Shown here piece by piece: positions 36,760 through 48,135 of a stretch of 64,000 bases of DNA (the first letter of the stretch is position 1; every line of letters starts with the position of its first letter). A program made the position numbers and the translations under genes. The stretch spans positions 329,879 through 393,878 of the forward strand of contig MU128919.1 in NCBI GenBank assembly GCA_014904985.1, read 5' to 3'. This stretch comes from Hydnum rufescens UP504. Taxonomy: Eukaryota > Basidiomycota > Agaricomycetes > Cantharellales > Hydnaceae. The notes beneath the pieces were generated by a model. The model was given only the letters and a program-made list of their open reading frames with translations. It did not search any database and was not told the origin of the DNA.

Positions 36760-36761
36760 TA

Positions 36762-37509
36762 TTGAAGAAAAAGGGAGTCATTTGGGGCAATTGAATGTCT
36801 GCAGGAGGGGTCAGAGGGGATTTCCTCATCATCTCTGTCCCAGGTGTCTGAGGATGAATTGGATGAAGTAGAATCTGAAGCTTCTTCAGAATCTGCCCCT
36901 CCAACTGCATGGGGATATGAATAGATATCTAGGATGTAGGAATAGACCTTGCATTCCAAGAGGCTTACAACAGCATTTAGAGAGTAGGGAAGAGGGTTGG
37001 GTATGTGTTGGTGACAATAGGCAGAGCTGGGTTGATTGCATTCATTGTAGCAAAGGCACTCAAGTTGATGGGACAAGATAAAGCATTGGTCAAGGGGAAG
37101 AACTCATCCATGTGGGTCAGGAATCAGTGGAAGTGGGAAGAGAGTTGGGATGCATGTGTAGAGAAAGGGGCATCCCTGAGGCTGATGAGGGTGGCACTCT
37201 TGTCTGGACTGACATGGGACAAGTCACAGCTGGGAAAAGTCATGTTGAGCATGGCAATGAGGAGGCAGAATGTACTACAGGCAAGGCTGAGGGTTTAGAC
37301 ATGCCAAAAGTTTCATGCTCATGTAAATATGTATTCCAAATTGTGTGGATGTAGGAGGAATTGAGATTTGTATGCCATCTCAGTGTCAGCAATCATCCAC
37401 ATCTACAGAGTTGCCATATAATTTTCTTGTCATCCATGACACAACTCTTAACATTGTTTGGGTAGTGAGACAAAGTCAAAGATCATAGTGTAAATGGATA
37501 GCACAGGCA
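36762..37509. other. Transposon-derived, no gene
   Basis: CpG-poor sequence between the TIR element and the Copia element; no coding feature recognised. Confidence 0.35.
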
Positions 37510-37514
37510 TTTAG

Positions 37515-37698
37515 TGTTAGAAGTAATAGTCTTTTAGTTAAAAACAACTTAAATTCCATGAGGGATTTCATGGTATATATACATAAATCTAATCTACTAG
37601 AATGTACTGGTCTCATCTAGGATCGAGGTGCTAGACAGACATAGGGGTTTCTGGATCCTTCCAGAATATTTCCTTATCGGGATGGATTCATTCCAATA
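37515..37698 (-). repeat. Copia 3' LTR (184 bp)
   Basis: Same length as the LTR at 47,795-47,978. The two differ at 12 positions, all transitions, of which 11 fall at inferred ancestral CpG sites. Preceded by the TTTAG target duplication. Confidence 0.85.
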
Positions 37699-37705
37699 CT
37701 CCCCC

Positions 37706-40700
37706 TCAGACTGATACCATCCCTAAATCATCCTGGAAGCTTTTGAATTTCGGGCATGGCAAGGACTTCATAAATATGTCCACAGTCATTTTGTTGGTAG
37801 GGCACCAGTAGACTGCCATGATTCCCCATTGTATTGCTTCTCAAATAAAATGAAATTGAACATTGATATGTTTAGATTGGGTGTGAAATTGGGGGTTCAC
37901 TACTAGTGCAATTGCCGATTGATTATCGATATGTAGTTCAGAGGGATTGGATTGAGTAAATCTGAGAGAATTAAGGAAATTTTGTAGCCAAATTATTTGC
38001 TTTGTAGCTAGAGTAGCGGCAATGTATTCTGCCTCCATTGATGATAAGGCCACAATGGATTGTTTCTTTGACATCCATGAGATAGCTCTGCCACTGAGTA
38101 AGAAGGTATACCCAGAGATTGATTTCCAGTCAATTTTGTTTGATGCCCAATCTGCATCTGAAAATCCAGATATGGCTATGGTGGCGCTTCCTCTGCATTG
38201 ATTGTATGTAATCCCCATGTCTTTAGTCCCTTGTAGATACCTAAATAGGTGTTTGACTGCATGCCAATGCTCATTGGATGGATTGTGGGAAAATTGTGAT
38301 AGGGATTGTATTGCATAAGCAATGTCGGGGCATGTTCCGATAGCAGCATACATAAGTGAGCCAATGGCTGCTCAGTATAATTTGGGTTGGTCAAATTTGT
38401 TTGCATTGGTAGTGACATGGAATTGAATGGATGTTGGTAGGGGTGTAGGAGCTGTGCTGCTCTGTGTCATATTGAATTGTTCTAGGATTTTTCGGAGATA
38501 CTGTCCCTGGGAAATTGTAATTGATTTCCTTTCTCAGTTCCTATTGATTTCAATTCCTAAAAGTAGACGTGGTATCCCCTGATCTGTTGTCTCAAATTCC
38601 TGCTTTATTTCATTTTTAGCAGTGTCCAGTTGTGCTTTGGATGTTGATAGGAAGATGATGTCATCAACCCATATGGTGATGATGTCAAATTCTTTACCAT
38701 TGCACCTTATGTAAATGCAGTGATCATTCGGCAACCAGGTATACTTCAAGGTACCCATGATGTATGAATTGAATTTCATATTCCATTCTTGTCCAGACTG
38801 TTTGAGTCCATAGAGTGTGTGGAGTAGTTGGGTGGCTCTGTCAGTCCCATCTTCATATCCTTCTGGCTGATGCATATATATGGTCTCCTGGAGGTCACCA
38901 TTTAAGTAGGCACCTCTAATGTCCATTTGTCCCATTTTGAGATCAAGGACAGTGGCAATGGTGATTAGATTATGTAATGAATCCATTCACATTACAGGAG
39001 AGAATGTTTGATCAAAATCTTGACCAGGGATCTGTGTGAATCCCTGCATGACTAATCAGGCTTTGTATTGGGATAGATTCCCATCGGCATCAAATTTCTT
39101 TTTGAATGTCCAGTGATTTCCAATAGCCTGGCGATTCGGAGGTAAGGATTTGAGTGTCCAAGTGCCCTTCTCCTGGAGCATTTGTAATTCACTCGCAATT
39201 GCCTTTTCCCATTGAGGCCAGTCTGGTGATTTTTTGGCATCCCTCAGGGTATTAGGCTCGTCAAATATAGAGCTTTCCCTGGATAATAGTGATCTCAAAT
39301 GTTGAGTCACTTCATGAGTTGGATGTTCTAATTTGTCAGGTTTGTGCTGTTGGGCTGGTATGATGTCTTTCTGCAATGCTGGATTATGTAATTTAGTGTA
39401 GTTTATTATTTTACGCTCATGCAAGCCTCATCAGGTTGGTAGCGCTGTAGATTCCGGTGGGTTGGATGGTATGGAATCACTTTGAATAAGGTCTGGTACA
39501 GGATGTGGAGAATTGATGTCATTGTTGGGTTCCTATGGCTCCCCCTCAATTTGAGCATTTTCTGGATTTAAATTTGTATTGCTGGGAGGGAGTGGAATGA
39601 CAAGTTTGACTTGGCAAGGGGTATCAGAGTCATTATTGAATTTAAAGTTCCGCAAGACCAAGATCTTGTGTGTTTTCGGATTATAGTACCAAATTGCCCT
39701 TGAGCCCTCTTCAATGCCAATGAAAATGAATTTGTTTGCCTTTGGATCGAGTTTAGATTGGTTGCCCTTGTCCAATACCCAGACATCACACCTGAATTCC
39801 CTGAGATTAGATATGTCAGGGTTAGTTCCTGTCCATGCCTCCATTGGGTCATATTATGTAATGCCCATGTAGGACTCTGTGCTTGGATATGTGCTGCATA
39901 TGACACAGCCTCGGCCCATAGACTTTGGGGCAGAGTTTTGGCAATTATCATTGCCCAGGTGAGTTCTATTAATGTCCTATTAGGTCACTCGGCCTTTCCA
40001 TGCTGTTGGGGCAAGTGAGGAGTGGTAAATTTGACTTCAATTCCTTTTTGGGAAAGCCATTCATTTAGCTCTCAATTGATAAATTCACCCCCATTATCAA
40101 ATTTGAATGCCTTGGGAAGTCGGTCCAATTGGGTTTGGATCCATGTGACATAATTCTGGATTTGTCAGCATGCCTCGGACTTCTCCTTTAGGAATTTGAT
40201 GGTGATTTGCCTTGAATGGTCATCAATGAAAGAGATGTAATATCGGGATCCTCCAATGGAAGTGGTCCTGGCAGGTCCCCACAAGTCCAAGTGTGTGAGA
40301 TCACCCAGTTTCTCAGCTTGGTTCCTGCTTGATTTGGGGAAGGGCTGATGATGTAATTTGGCTTGAATGCAAGCCTCACAGGATAGGGTCTGACTTGAAT
40401 TGGGATCAATAGAGATTCCCACTACCATATCGGAATCAACTAGGGTTTTGAGCCCTGAAATTGATAAATGGCCAAATCTTTTGTGGGCTTCATCCCATGT
40501 GATTGCTGGAGGTTTTGAGGATGTATAATTTGTAATCTCTGTCATCCGTGCATGGCCTGCCAACAGGTATACTTGGCAATATAGTCTCCCTTCCGTGATA
40601 GGTAGTCCCTGAGGGCTAATAATGATGGCTTTTCCATTTTTGTGTCTGACCTCTCCACCTGTTGAGTCTATTTTTCCCATGGACAACAAGCAATTTGTTG

Positions 40701-41071
40701 CATCCTGTGAATAAATGACATTGTGTAATGTGATCATGGTCATTTTGCCATTTAATGGGGTCTTGATTATGATGGTACCTTGGCCTTTTCCCTCGAGTTG
40801 CATTGTCTCCCCAACTCCTGAGATGGACTCTATGCTGGGTATAAAGTGTGTAAACATTTCCTGCCATGTGGCAATATGGGAAGTGGTTCCTGAATTGATT
40901 AGCCAATCATCTTTTGAGAATAAGGGATCAAATGCTTTTGTATTAAAAGCAATTTCAGGGTCCTGTGAGATTCCCTGCTTCATAGTCTCAGGAGTCAAGC
41001 CCTTTGCCCCCTTCTCCTTCTCCTTCTTCTGGCAAGGCCCTTGTCCTTCTTTTCCTCCCCCTTTCACCCAA
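37706..41071 (-). pseudogene. Copia pol polyprotein, interrupted by stops
   Basis: In order on the minus strand: protease (WLINSGTTSHI at ~40,890), gag-pre-integrase zinc motif region (AHKRFGHLSISGLKTL), integrase core start (LGDLTHLDLWGPA...YISFIDDHSRQ), integrase end (TPMEAWTGTNPDISNLREF), reverse transcriptase (QMDIRGAYLNGDL; WVDDI at the active site) and RNase H (SGFSDADWASNK, SSMEAEYIA), ending DDLGMVSV just before the polypurine tract. In-frame TGA codons lie at 37,841-37,843, 38,534-38,536, 39,056-39,058 and 40,165-40,167, each easily derived from CGA. The protease catalytic DSG is NSG. The copy is dead but retains every domain. Confidence 0.85.
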
Positions 41072-41076
41072 CATTG

Positions 41077-42718
41077 TGTCGAAAAAACTGGTTGGCAAGA
41101 GCCGAATACGTTACATAATACGTATATACACGACGGGGCCACTTATCTAAATACGGACAGGATACGATCGGGATCGTCTGCGGACCCAATCCGCTGACAC
41201 TCCCACTCGCAGCGATAACGATCGGGCGGGGGTGTAGCAATAAACAAAGAGAATGCAAGGAAAATGGGGGGGGAACAAGAGGAGTGCTCCCACTGAAGTA
41301 GGAAAAGGCGAGAAAATAAAAGGCAATTTGCTCCCACTTGAGCGAAAAAATGCAATATTGAGCAGAGAACTCCCACTGGAGCAAATGGACTGGGATGAGC
41401 GAGACAAAAAGATGAAGAACAGAAAAGATGAGGCAGCAGGTATATACTCCCACTGGATTAAAGAACAGAGACATGGCAATAATTACCCCACAATCGCAAG
41501 TACCGTGAGCCGAGAGTTCCAATCTCCCTTGCGCGAGTAATGGTGGATGTCTTGATAGTGTCATGTGCCGAGAGCTGGACATCCAAATCCCCTCCGCGCA
41601 CCCCGATCAACGAGCCGGATCCATGGCAATCCCCTTGCCCGGGCACCACCTCCATCCCACCCAAAAGAAAACATGATGTGAGTACATCCAAGTACTCTTT
41701 TAGAACAGCTCAATAGATTTGCTATTGGCAACTGCAACGGTAGCAGTTTCGGCATGAACGGGGGCAGGGGCCATACAGTCACGCGCAAAGTGGCCAGGCT
41801 GTTGACAGCGGTAACAACGGTTACCCTTCTTGGTGTCGTCTGCTGGCTTTGAGTTTGCTGACTTCGAGTCTGCCGGGGTCTTTACTCCACTAGGTTTCCC
41901 ATGGCCACTTTTGGCAACATTCACAGTGATTTGGTAATCGAGTTCACCCTCTTTTAGCCGCATCTCATACTCGAGGAGAGCAGCTGACACTTCGGATATG
42001 GTAGGTCACCCATGACGGATGATGAGGGCAGTGGCAACAGAGTCGTAGGAGGGGGGGAGGTTTGCAAGGAGGATGTCGGTGATATCTTGATCACTCACAG
42101 TGATCCCCATGGATCGGAGTTGGTTCGCATAGGTGGTGATGGTATTCAGGTAGTCCCCTACTGTGTCTCCAGGGGCAAGCCATGTGTTTTGCATTCGCTG
42201 CTTAATGGCAATTCGATTGGCAGCCGAGTTTCGCGAATAGAGTTGTTCGAGGGCACTCCATGCTGACGGTGCATCAGCGCAGTTACGAATATGAATCATT
42301 TGGTCCGGGTTCAGTGTCAGGCCAATAGCGGTATAGCCATCCGCAGATTTGGCATTCCAATCCTCAAGACATGTGAGATCAGTGTGGCGGGGTCTGGAAA
42401 CCGAGCCATTAACAACCCCCCAGCAGCCCGAGTGCATCATGATGAGCTGCATCTGAAAAGCCCAGTCATAGTAGTTATCTGCTCCAGACAACTTGGCTAC
42501 AGCAGCCAGGAGGGCATTAACATTTGACATGGTGGCGGGTGGCAGGTACTAGCTTAGAAGGTGGTATATGCTACAGGGTGCATGGGCCCATAACCTGTCA
42601 AAAAAACTGGTCAGCAAGAGCCGAATACGTTACATAATATGTATATACATGATGGGGCCACTTATCTAAATACGGACAGGATACGATCAGGATTGTCTGC
42701 GGACCCAATCCGCTGACA
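41077..42718 (-). mobile_element. Nested gag-only LTR element (TR-GAG-like), 1,642 bp
   Basis: Bounded by two 123-bp LTRs, TGTCAGCGG...TCGACA on the coding strand, at 41,077-41,199 and 42,596-42,718. The host Copia gag sequence CATTG is duplicated on both sides (41,072-41,076 and 42,719-42,723). The interior holds one gag frame and ~500 bp with no protease, integrase or reverse transcriptase. Such terminal-repeat elements with only GAG are known from plants and depend on a partner for reverse transcription. The two LTRs differ at 8 positions, all at CpG sites. A purine-rich GAGTGGGAG lies beside the 3' LTR as a polypurine tract. Confidence 0.8.
41700..42530 (-). pseudogene. gag of the nested element, one in-frame stop
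   Basis: 276 codons from MSNVNALLAAVAKL at 42,530. A Copia-type UBN2 gag region (YYDWAFQMQLIMMHSGCW, then NRIAIKQRMQNTWLAPGDTV) is followed by a CCHC zinc knuckle CYRCQQPGHFARDC near the end. A single TGA at 42,006-42,008 interrupts an otherwise continuous frame; it could derive from CGA. The same TGA is in the second copy at ~46.33 kb. It differs strongly from the gag of the host Copia element, so the two are separate families. Confidence 0.75.
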
Positions 42719-43434
42719 CATTGTTCCTTTGTATGGCTGGCTTTGTGGCAATTAGAACATGTAGGCCCAGTAGCACATTTGCCCCAATTTGGAATCTGTA
42801 CCAAATTGGCAATTTCATTTGAATTGGATTTATCATGGTGGCAGTGATCCTCATCAATGATTAACATAATCAGTTCTGATGATCTGACTATCAGTTCATT
42901 GGCTTTGGATCCAAAATATGATGATGTAAACATGTCCCATGACTTGGGAAGTGAAGTGACCAATAGCCCTGCAAAATTGTCACCCGCAATTGGGTGGCCC
43001 ATAATATCAAGATTTTCTTTTGCCCTCCAGAAGGCAGCGATATGTTTGATTATTGGGGTACTATCAGTAGCAATTGTACAGAATAATTTGTGCCATGTGG
43101 CAAGCATGCCGAGGATCCCTTTGGGTTCCTTTGTTTCCTGTAATTGTGTCCACATCTTGGTGGCATTCTTGGCACTGCTCAAGTGCATGAGTTCAGAATC
43201 ACTGGTGGCTAATTGTAGTAAAGATTGGGTCTGGAGATCCTTGGCATTCCATTCTTTCTTTAGGGACTCGTCATTGGGACATGGGTATGTGCCATTGACA
43301 AATTTAAATAAGTCCACTAAATTGAGCAATGCCATGACCCTGGTCTTCCATGGTACCCAATTATCGCCCTTTAATTGGTTGATCCAGGTGAAGCTGTTTA
43401 GAGTGTTCTTGTCAATAGTGCTGTGTGCAGACAT
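42719..43434 (-). CDS. Copia gag, 5' part, up to the nested insertion
   Basis: Starts MSAHSTIDKNTL at 43,434. Contains the Copia gag (UBN2-type) region with GDNWVPWKTRVMALL and ends in the zinc knuckle CSNCHKASHTKEQC. The frame is then cut by the nested element. Joining across the CATTG duplication continues CWVKGGGK into pol, which confirms that gag and pol were one frame before the insertion. This part has no stop codon. Confidence 0.8.
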
Positions 43435-43475
43435 AGGGGAACGAGTGTTTCTTTAAGCAACTGGTGCTGATAACG

Positions 43476-43655
43476 TGTTAGAAGTAATAGTCTTTAGTTA
43501 GAAACAACTTAAATCCATGAGGGATTTCACCAGTATATATACATAAATCTAATCTACTAGAATGTACTGGTCTCATCTAGGATCAAGGCACTAGATGGAC
43601 ATAGGGGTTTCCGAATCTTCGAATATTTCCTTATTGGGATGGATTCATTCCAATA
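43476..43655 (-). repeat. Copia 5' LTR (180 bp, several single-base losses)
   Basis: Four bases shorter than the other two LTR copies because of single-base losses in short runs. It lies close to the N gap, so these may be errors at a contig end. Followed by TTTAG. Confidence 0.8.
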
Positions 43656-43812
43656 TTTAGTTCTGCTGTTCTTAGGGAAACACATGTTTCAACTGGAACT
43701 AAATAAGCACAGCAATAGGCAATTGACAGCAACTCTAAAAAGGCCTGTTTTCAGAGGAATCTGGATGCACATGGAGTGTTGCTCAGCCTGGTGTTGGAGG
43801 GACAAACCCTAC

Positions 43813-43837
43813 NNNNNNNNNNNNNNNNNNNNNNNNN
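43813..43837. other. Assembly gap, 25 N
   Basis: Run of 25 N. The sequence that follows repeats the sequence that precedes it. Confidence 0.99.
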
Positions 43838-45401
43838 GAATCACTTTGAATAAGGTCTGGTACAGGATGTGGAGAATTGATGTCATTGTTGGGTTCCTAT
43901 GGCCCCCCTCAATTTGAGCATTTTCTGGATTTAAATTTTATGCTGGGAGGGAGTGGAATGACAAGTTTGACTGGCAAGGGGTATCAGAGTCATTATTGAA
44001 TTAAAGTTCCGCAAGACAAGATCTTGTGTGTTTTCGGATTATAGTACCAAATTGCCCTTGAGCCCTCTTCAATGCCAATGAAAATGAATTTGTTTGCCTT
44101 GGATCGAGTTTAGATTGGTTCCCTTGTCCAATACCCAGACATCACACCTGAATTCCCTGAGATTAGATATGTCAGGGTTAGTTCCTGTCCATGCCTCCAT
44201 TGGGGTCATATTTATGTAATGCCCATGTAGGACTCTGTGCTTGGATATGTGCTGCATATCACAGCTCGCCCATAGACTTTGGGGCAAGTTTTGGCAATTA
44301 TCATTGCCCAGGTGATTCTATTAATGTCCTATTAGTCACTCGGCCTTTCCATGCTGTTGGGCAAGTGAGGAGTGTAAATTTGACTTCAATTCCTTTTTGG
44401 AAAGCCATTCATTTAGCTCTCATTGATAAATTCACCCCCATTATCAAATTTGAATGCCTTGGAATCGTCCAATTGGGTTGATCCATGTGACATAATTCTG
44501 GATTTGTCAGCATGCCTCGGACTTCTCCTTTAGAATTTGATGGTATTTGCCTTGAATGTCATCAATGAAAGAGAAATATCGGGATCCTCCAATGGAAGTG
44601 TCCTGCAGGTCCCCACAAGTTCCAAGTGGTGAGATCACCCAGTTTCTCAGCTTGGTTCCTGCTTGATTTGGGGAAGGCTGATGAGTAATTGGCTTGAATG
44701 CAAGCCTCACAGGATAGGGTCTGACTTGAATTGGGATCAATAGAGATTCCACTACCATATCGGAATCAACTAGGGTTTTGAGCCCTGAAATTGATAAATG
44801 GCCAAATCTTTTGTGGGCTTCATCCCATGTGATTGCTGGAGGTTTTGAGGATGTATAATTTGTAATCTCTGTCATCCGTGCATGGCCTGCCAACAGGTAT
44901 ACTTGGCAATATAGTCTCCCTTCCGTGATAGGTAGTCCCTGAGGGCTAATAATGATGGCTTTCCATTTTTGTGTCTGACCTCTCCACCTGTTGAGTCTAT
45001 TTTTCCCATGGACAACAAGCAATTTGTTGCATCCTGTGAATAAATGACATTGTGTAATGTGATCATGGTCATTTTGCCATTTAATGGGGTCTTGATTATG
45101 ATGGTACCTTGGCCTTTCCCTCGAGTTGCATTGTCTCCCCAACTCCTGAGATGGACTCTATGCTGGGTATAAAGTGTGTAAACATTTCCTGCCATGTGGC
45201 AATATGGGAAGTGGTTCCTGAATTGATTAGCCAATCATCTTTTGAGAATAAGGGATCAAATGCTTTTGTATTAAAAGCAATTTCAGGGTCCTGTGAGATT
45301 CCCTGCTTCATAGTCTCAGGAGTCAAGCCCTTTGCCCCCTTCTCCTTCTCCTTCTTCTGGCAAGCCTTGTCCTTCTTTCCTCCCCCTTTCACCCAACATT
45401 G

Positions 45402-47037
45402 TGTCGAAAAAACTGGTTGGCAAGAGCCGAATACGTTACATAATACGTATATACACGACGGGCCACTTATCTAAATACGGACAGGATACGATCGGGATCG
45501 TCTGCGGACCCAATCCGCTGACACTCCCACTCGCAGCGATAACGATCGGGCGGGGGTGTAGCAATAAACAAAGAGAATGCAAGGAAAATGGGGGGGAACA
45601 AGAGGAGTGCTCCCACTGAAGTAGGAAAAGGCGAGAAAATAAAAGGCAATTTGCTCCCACTTGAGCGAAAAAATGCAATATTGAGCAGAGAACTCCCACT
45701 GGAGCAAATGGACTGGGATGAGCGAGACAAAAAGATGAAGAACAGAAAAGATGAGGCAGCAGGTATATACTCCCACTGGATTAAAGAACAGAGACATGGC
45801 AATAATTACCCCACAATCGCAAGTACCGTGAGCCGAGAGTTCCAATCTCCCTTGCGCGAGTAATGGTGGATGTCTTGATAGTGTCATGTGCCGAGAGCTG
45901 GACATCCAAATCCCCTCCGCGCACCCCGATCAACGAGCCGGATCCATGGCAATCCCTTGCCCGGGCACCACCTCCATCCCACCCAAAAGAAAACATGATG
46001 TGAGTACATCCAAGTACTCTTTTAGAACAGCTCAATAGATTTGCTATTGGCAACTGCAACGGTAGCAGTTTCGGCATGAACGGGGGCAGGGGCCATACAG
46101 TCACGCGCAAAGTGGCCAGGCTGTTGACAGCGGTAACAACGGTTACCCTTCTTGGTGTCGTCTGCTGCTTTGAGTTTGCTGACTTCGAGTCTGCCGGGGT
46201 CTTTACTCCACTAGGTTTCCCATGGCCACTTTTGGCAACATTCACAGTGATTTGGTAATCGAGTTCACCCTCTTTTAGCCGCATCTCATACTCGAGGAGA
46301 GCAGCTGACACTTCGGATATGGTAGGTCACCCATGACGGATGATGAGGGCAGTGGCAACAGAGTCGTAGGAGGGGGGAGGTTTGCAAGGAGGATGTCGGT
46401 GATATCTTGATCACTCACAGTGATCCCCATGGATCGGAGTTGGTTCGCATAGGTGGTGATGGTATTCAGGTAGTCCCCTACTGTGTCTCCAGGGGCAAGC
46501 CATGTGTTTTGCATTCGCTGCTTAATGGCAATTCGATTGGCAGCCGAGTTTCGCGAATAGAGTTGTTCGAGGCACTCCATGCTGACGGTGCATCAGCGCA
46601 GTTACGAATATGAATCATTTGGTCCGGGTTCAGTGTCAGGCCAATAGCGGTATAGCCATCCGCAGATTTGGCATTCCAATCCTCAAGACATGTGAGATCA
46701 GTGTGGCGGGGTCTGGAAACCGAGCCATTAACAACCCCCCAGCAGCCCGAGTGCATCATGATGAGCTGCATCTGAAAAGCCCAGTCATAGTAGTTATCTG
46801 CTCCAGACAACTTGGCTACAGCAGCCAGGAGGGCATTAACATTTGACATGGTGGCGGGTGGCAGGTACTAGCTTAGAAGGTGGTATATGCTACAGGGTGC
46901 ATGGGCCCATAACCTGTCGAAAAAACTGGTCAGCAAGAGCCGAATACGTTACATAATATGTATATACACGATGGGGCCACTTATCTAAATACGGACAGGA
47001 TACGATCAGGATTGTCTGCGGACCCAATCCGCTGACA
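45402..47037 (-). mobile_element. Second copy of the nested gag-only LTR element
   Basis: Same insertion site (CATTG at 45,397-45,401 and 47,038-47,042), same internal gag with the same TGA, a few single-base losses. It is part of the duplicated block after the gap and probably not an independent insertion. Confidence 0.8.
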
Positions 47038-47042
47038 CATTG

Positions 47043-47753
47043 TTCCTTTGTATGGCTGGCTTTGTGGCAATTAGAACATGTAGGCCCAGTAGCACATTTG
47101 CCCCAATTTGGAATCTGTACCAAATTGGCAATTTCATTTGAATTGGATTTATCATGGTGGCAGTGATCCTCATCAATGATTAACATAATCAGTTCTGATG
47201 ATCTGACTATCAGTTCATTGGCTTTGGATCCAAAATATGATGATGTAAACATGTCCCATGACTTGGGAAGTGAAGTGACCAATAGCCCTGCAAAATTGTC
47301 ACCCGCAATTGGGTGGCCCATAATATCAAGATTTTCTTTTGCCCTCCAGAAGGCAGCAATATGTTTGATTATTGGGGTACTATCAGTAGCAATTGTACAG
47401 AATAATTTGTGCCATGTGGCAAGCATGCTGAGGATCCCTTTGGGTTCCTTTGTTTCCTGTAATTGTGTCCACATCTTGGTGGCATTCTTGGCACTGCTCA
47501 AGTGCACGAGTTCAGAATCACTGGTGGCTAATTGTAGTAAAGATTGGGTCTGGAGATCCTTGGCATTCCATTCTTTCTTTAGGGACTCGTCATTGGGACA
47601 TGGGTATGTGCCATTGACAAATTTAAATAAGTCCACTAAATTGAGCAATGCCATGACCCTGGTCTTCCATGGTACCCAATTATCGCCCTTTAATTGGTTG
47701 ATCCAGGTGAAGCTGTTTAGAGTGTTCTTGTCAATAGTGCTGTGTGCAGACAT
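47043..47753 (-). CDS. Copia gag, second copy in the duplicated block
   Basis: Same protein as at 42,719-43,434 with two residue changes (VHL for MHL, GILSM for GILGM), each caused by a transition at a CpG. Zinc knuckle CSNCHKASHTKEQC intact. Interrupted by the nested element at the same point. Confidence 0.75.
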
Positions 47754-47794
47754 AGGGGAACGAGTGTTTCTTTAAGCAACTGGTGCTGATAACG

Positions 47795-47978
47795 TGTTAG
47801 AAGTAATAGTCTTTTAGTTAGAAACAACTTAAATTCCATGAGGGATTTCACAGTATATATACATAAATCTAATCTACTAGAATGTACTGGTCTCATCTAG
47901 GATCAAGGCACTAGATGGACATAGGGGTTTCCAGATCCTTCCGGAATATTTCCTTATTGGGATGGATTCATTCCAATA
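47795..47978 (-). repeat. Copia 5' LTR, second copy (184 bp)
   Basis: Full-length version of the LTR that is degraded at 43,476-43,655; followed by TTTAG (47,979-47,983). Confidence 0.8.
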
Positions 47979-48135
47979 TTTAGTTCTGCTGTTCTTAGGG
48001 AAACACATGTTTCAACTGGAACTAAATAAGCACAGCAATAGGCAATTGACAGCAACTCTAAAAAGGCCTGTTTTCAGAGGAATCTGGATGCACATGGAGT
48101 GTTGCTCAGCCTGGTGTTGGAGGGACAAACCCCTA

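Larger units (their letters stand above)
37515..43655 (-). mobile_element. Ty1/Copia LTR retrotransposon, full length, with nested element
   Basis: Two LTRs (37,515-37,698 and 43,476-43,655) bound 6.1 kb on the minus strand. TTTAG is duplicated at 37,510-37,514 and 43,656-43,660. Read on the coding strand the LTR runs TATTGG...CTAACA. A polypurine tract CTGAGGGGGAG (37,699-37,709) abuts the 3' LTR, and CGTTATCAGCACCAG abuts the 5' LTR as the probable primer-binding site. The order gag-protease-integrase-RT-RNase H is that of Copia. A 1.64-kb gag-only element is inserted in the gag/protease junction at 41,077-42,718. The gag-pol frame is closed by several stop codons, mostly TGA, so this copy is not autonomous. 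Confidence 0.9.
43838..48135. repeat. Near-copy of 39,474-43,812 directly after the gap
   Basis: Repeats, in the same order and orientation, the pol end, the nested gag-only element (45,402-47,037, LTRs at 45,402-45,523 and 46,915-47,037, CATTG duplications kept), Copia gag (47,043-47,753), 5' LTR (47,795-47,978), TTTAG and ~150 bp of identical unique flank. From 43,838 to ~45,400 it has many single-base losses relative to the first copy. Substitutions seen elsewhere between the copies are C/T or G/A at CpG. Because even the outer flank and target duplication are repeated, one genomic locus represented twice is more likely than two insertions. Confidence 0.85.

Noticed and set aside
43838..48135. 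A second independent Copia insertion
   Set aside because: The target duplication and the outer non-element flank are the same as in the first block, which an independent insertion would not produce.
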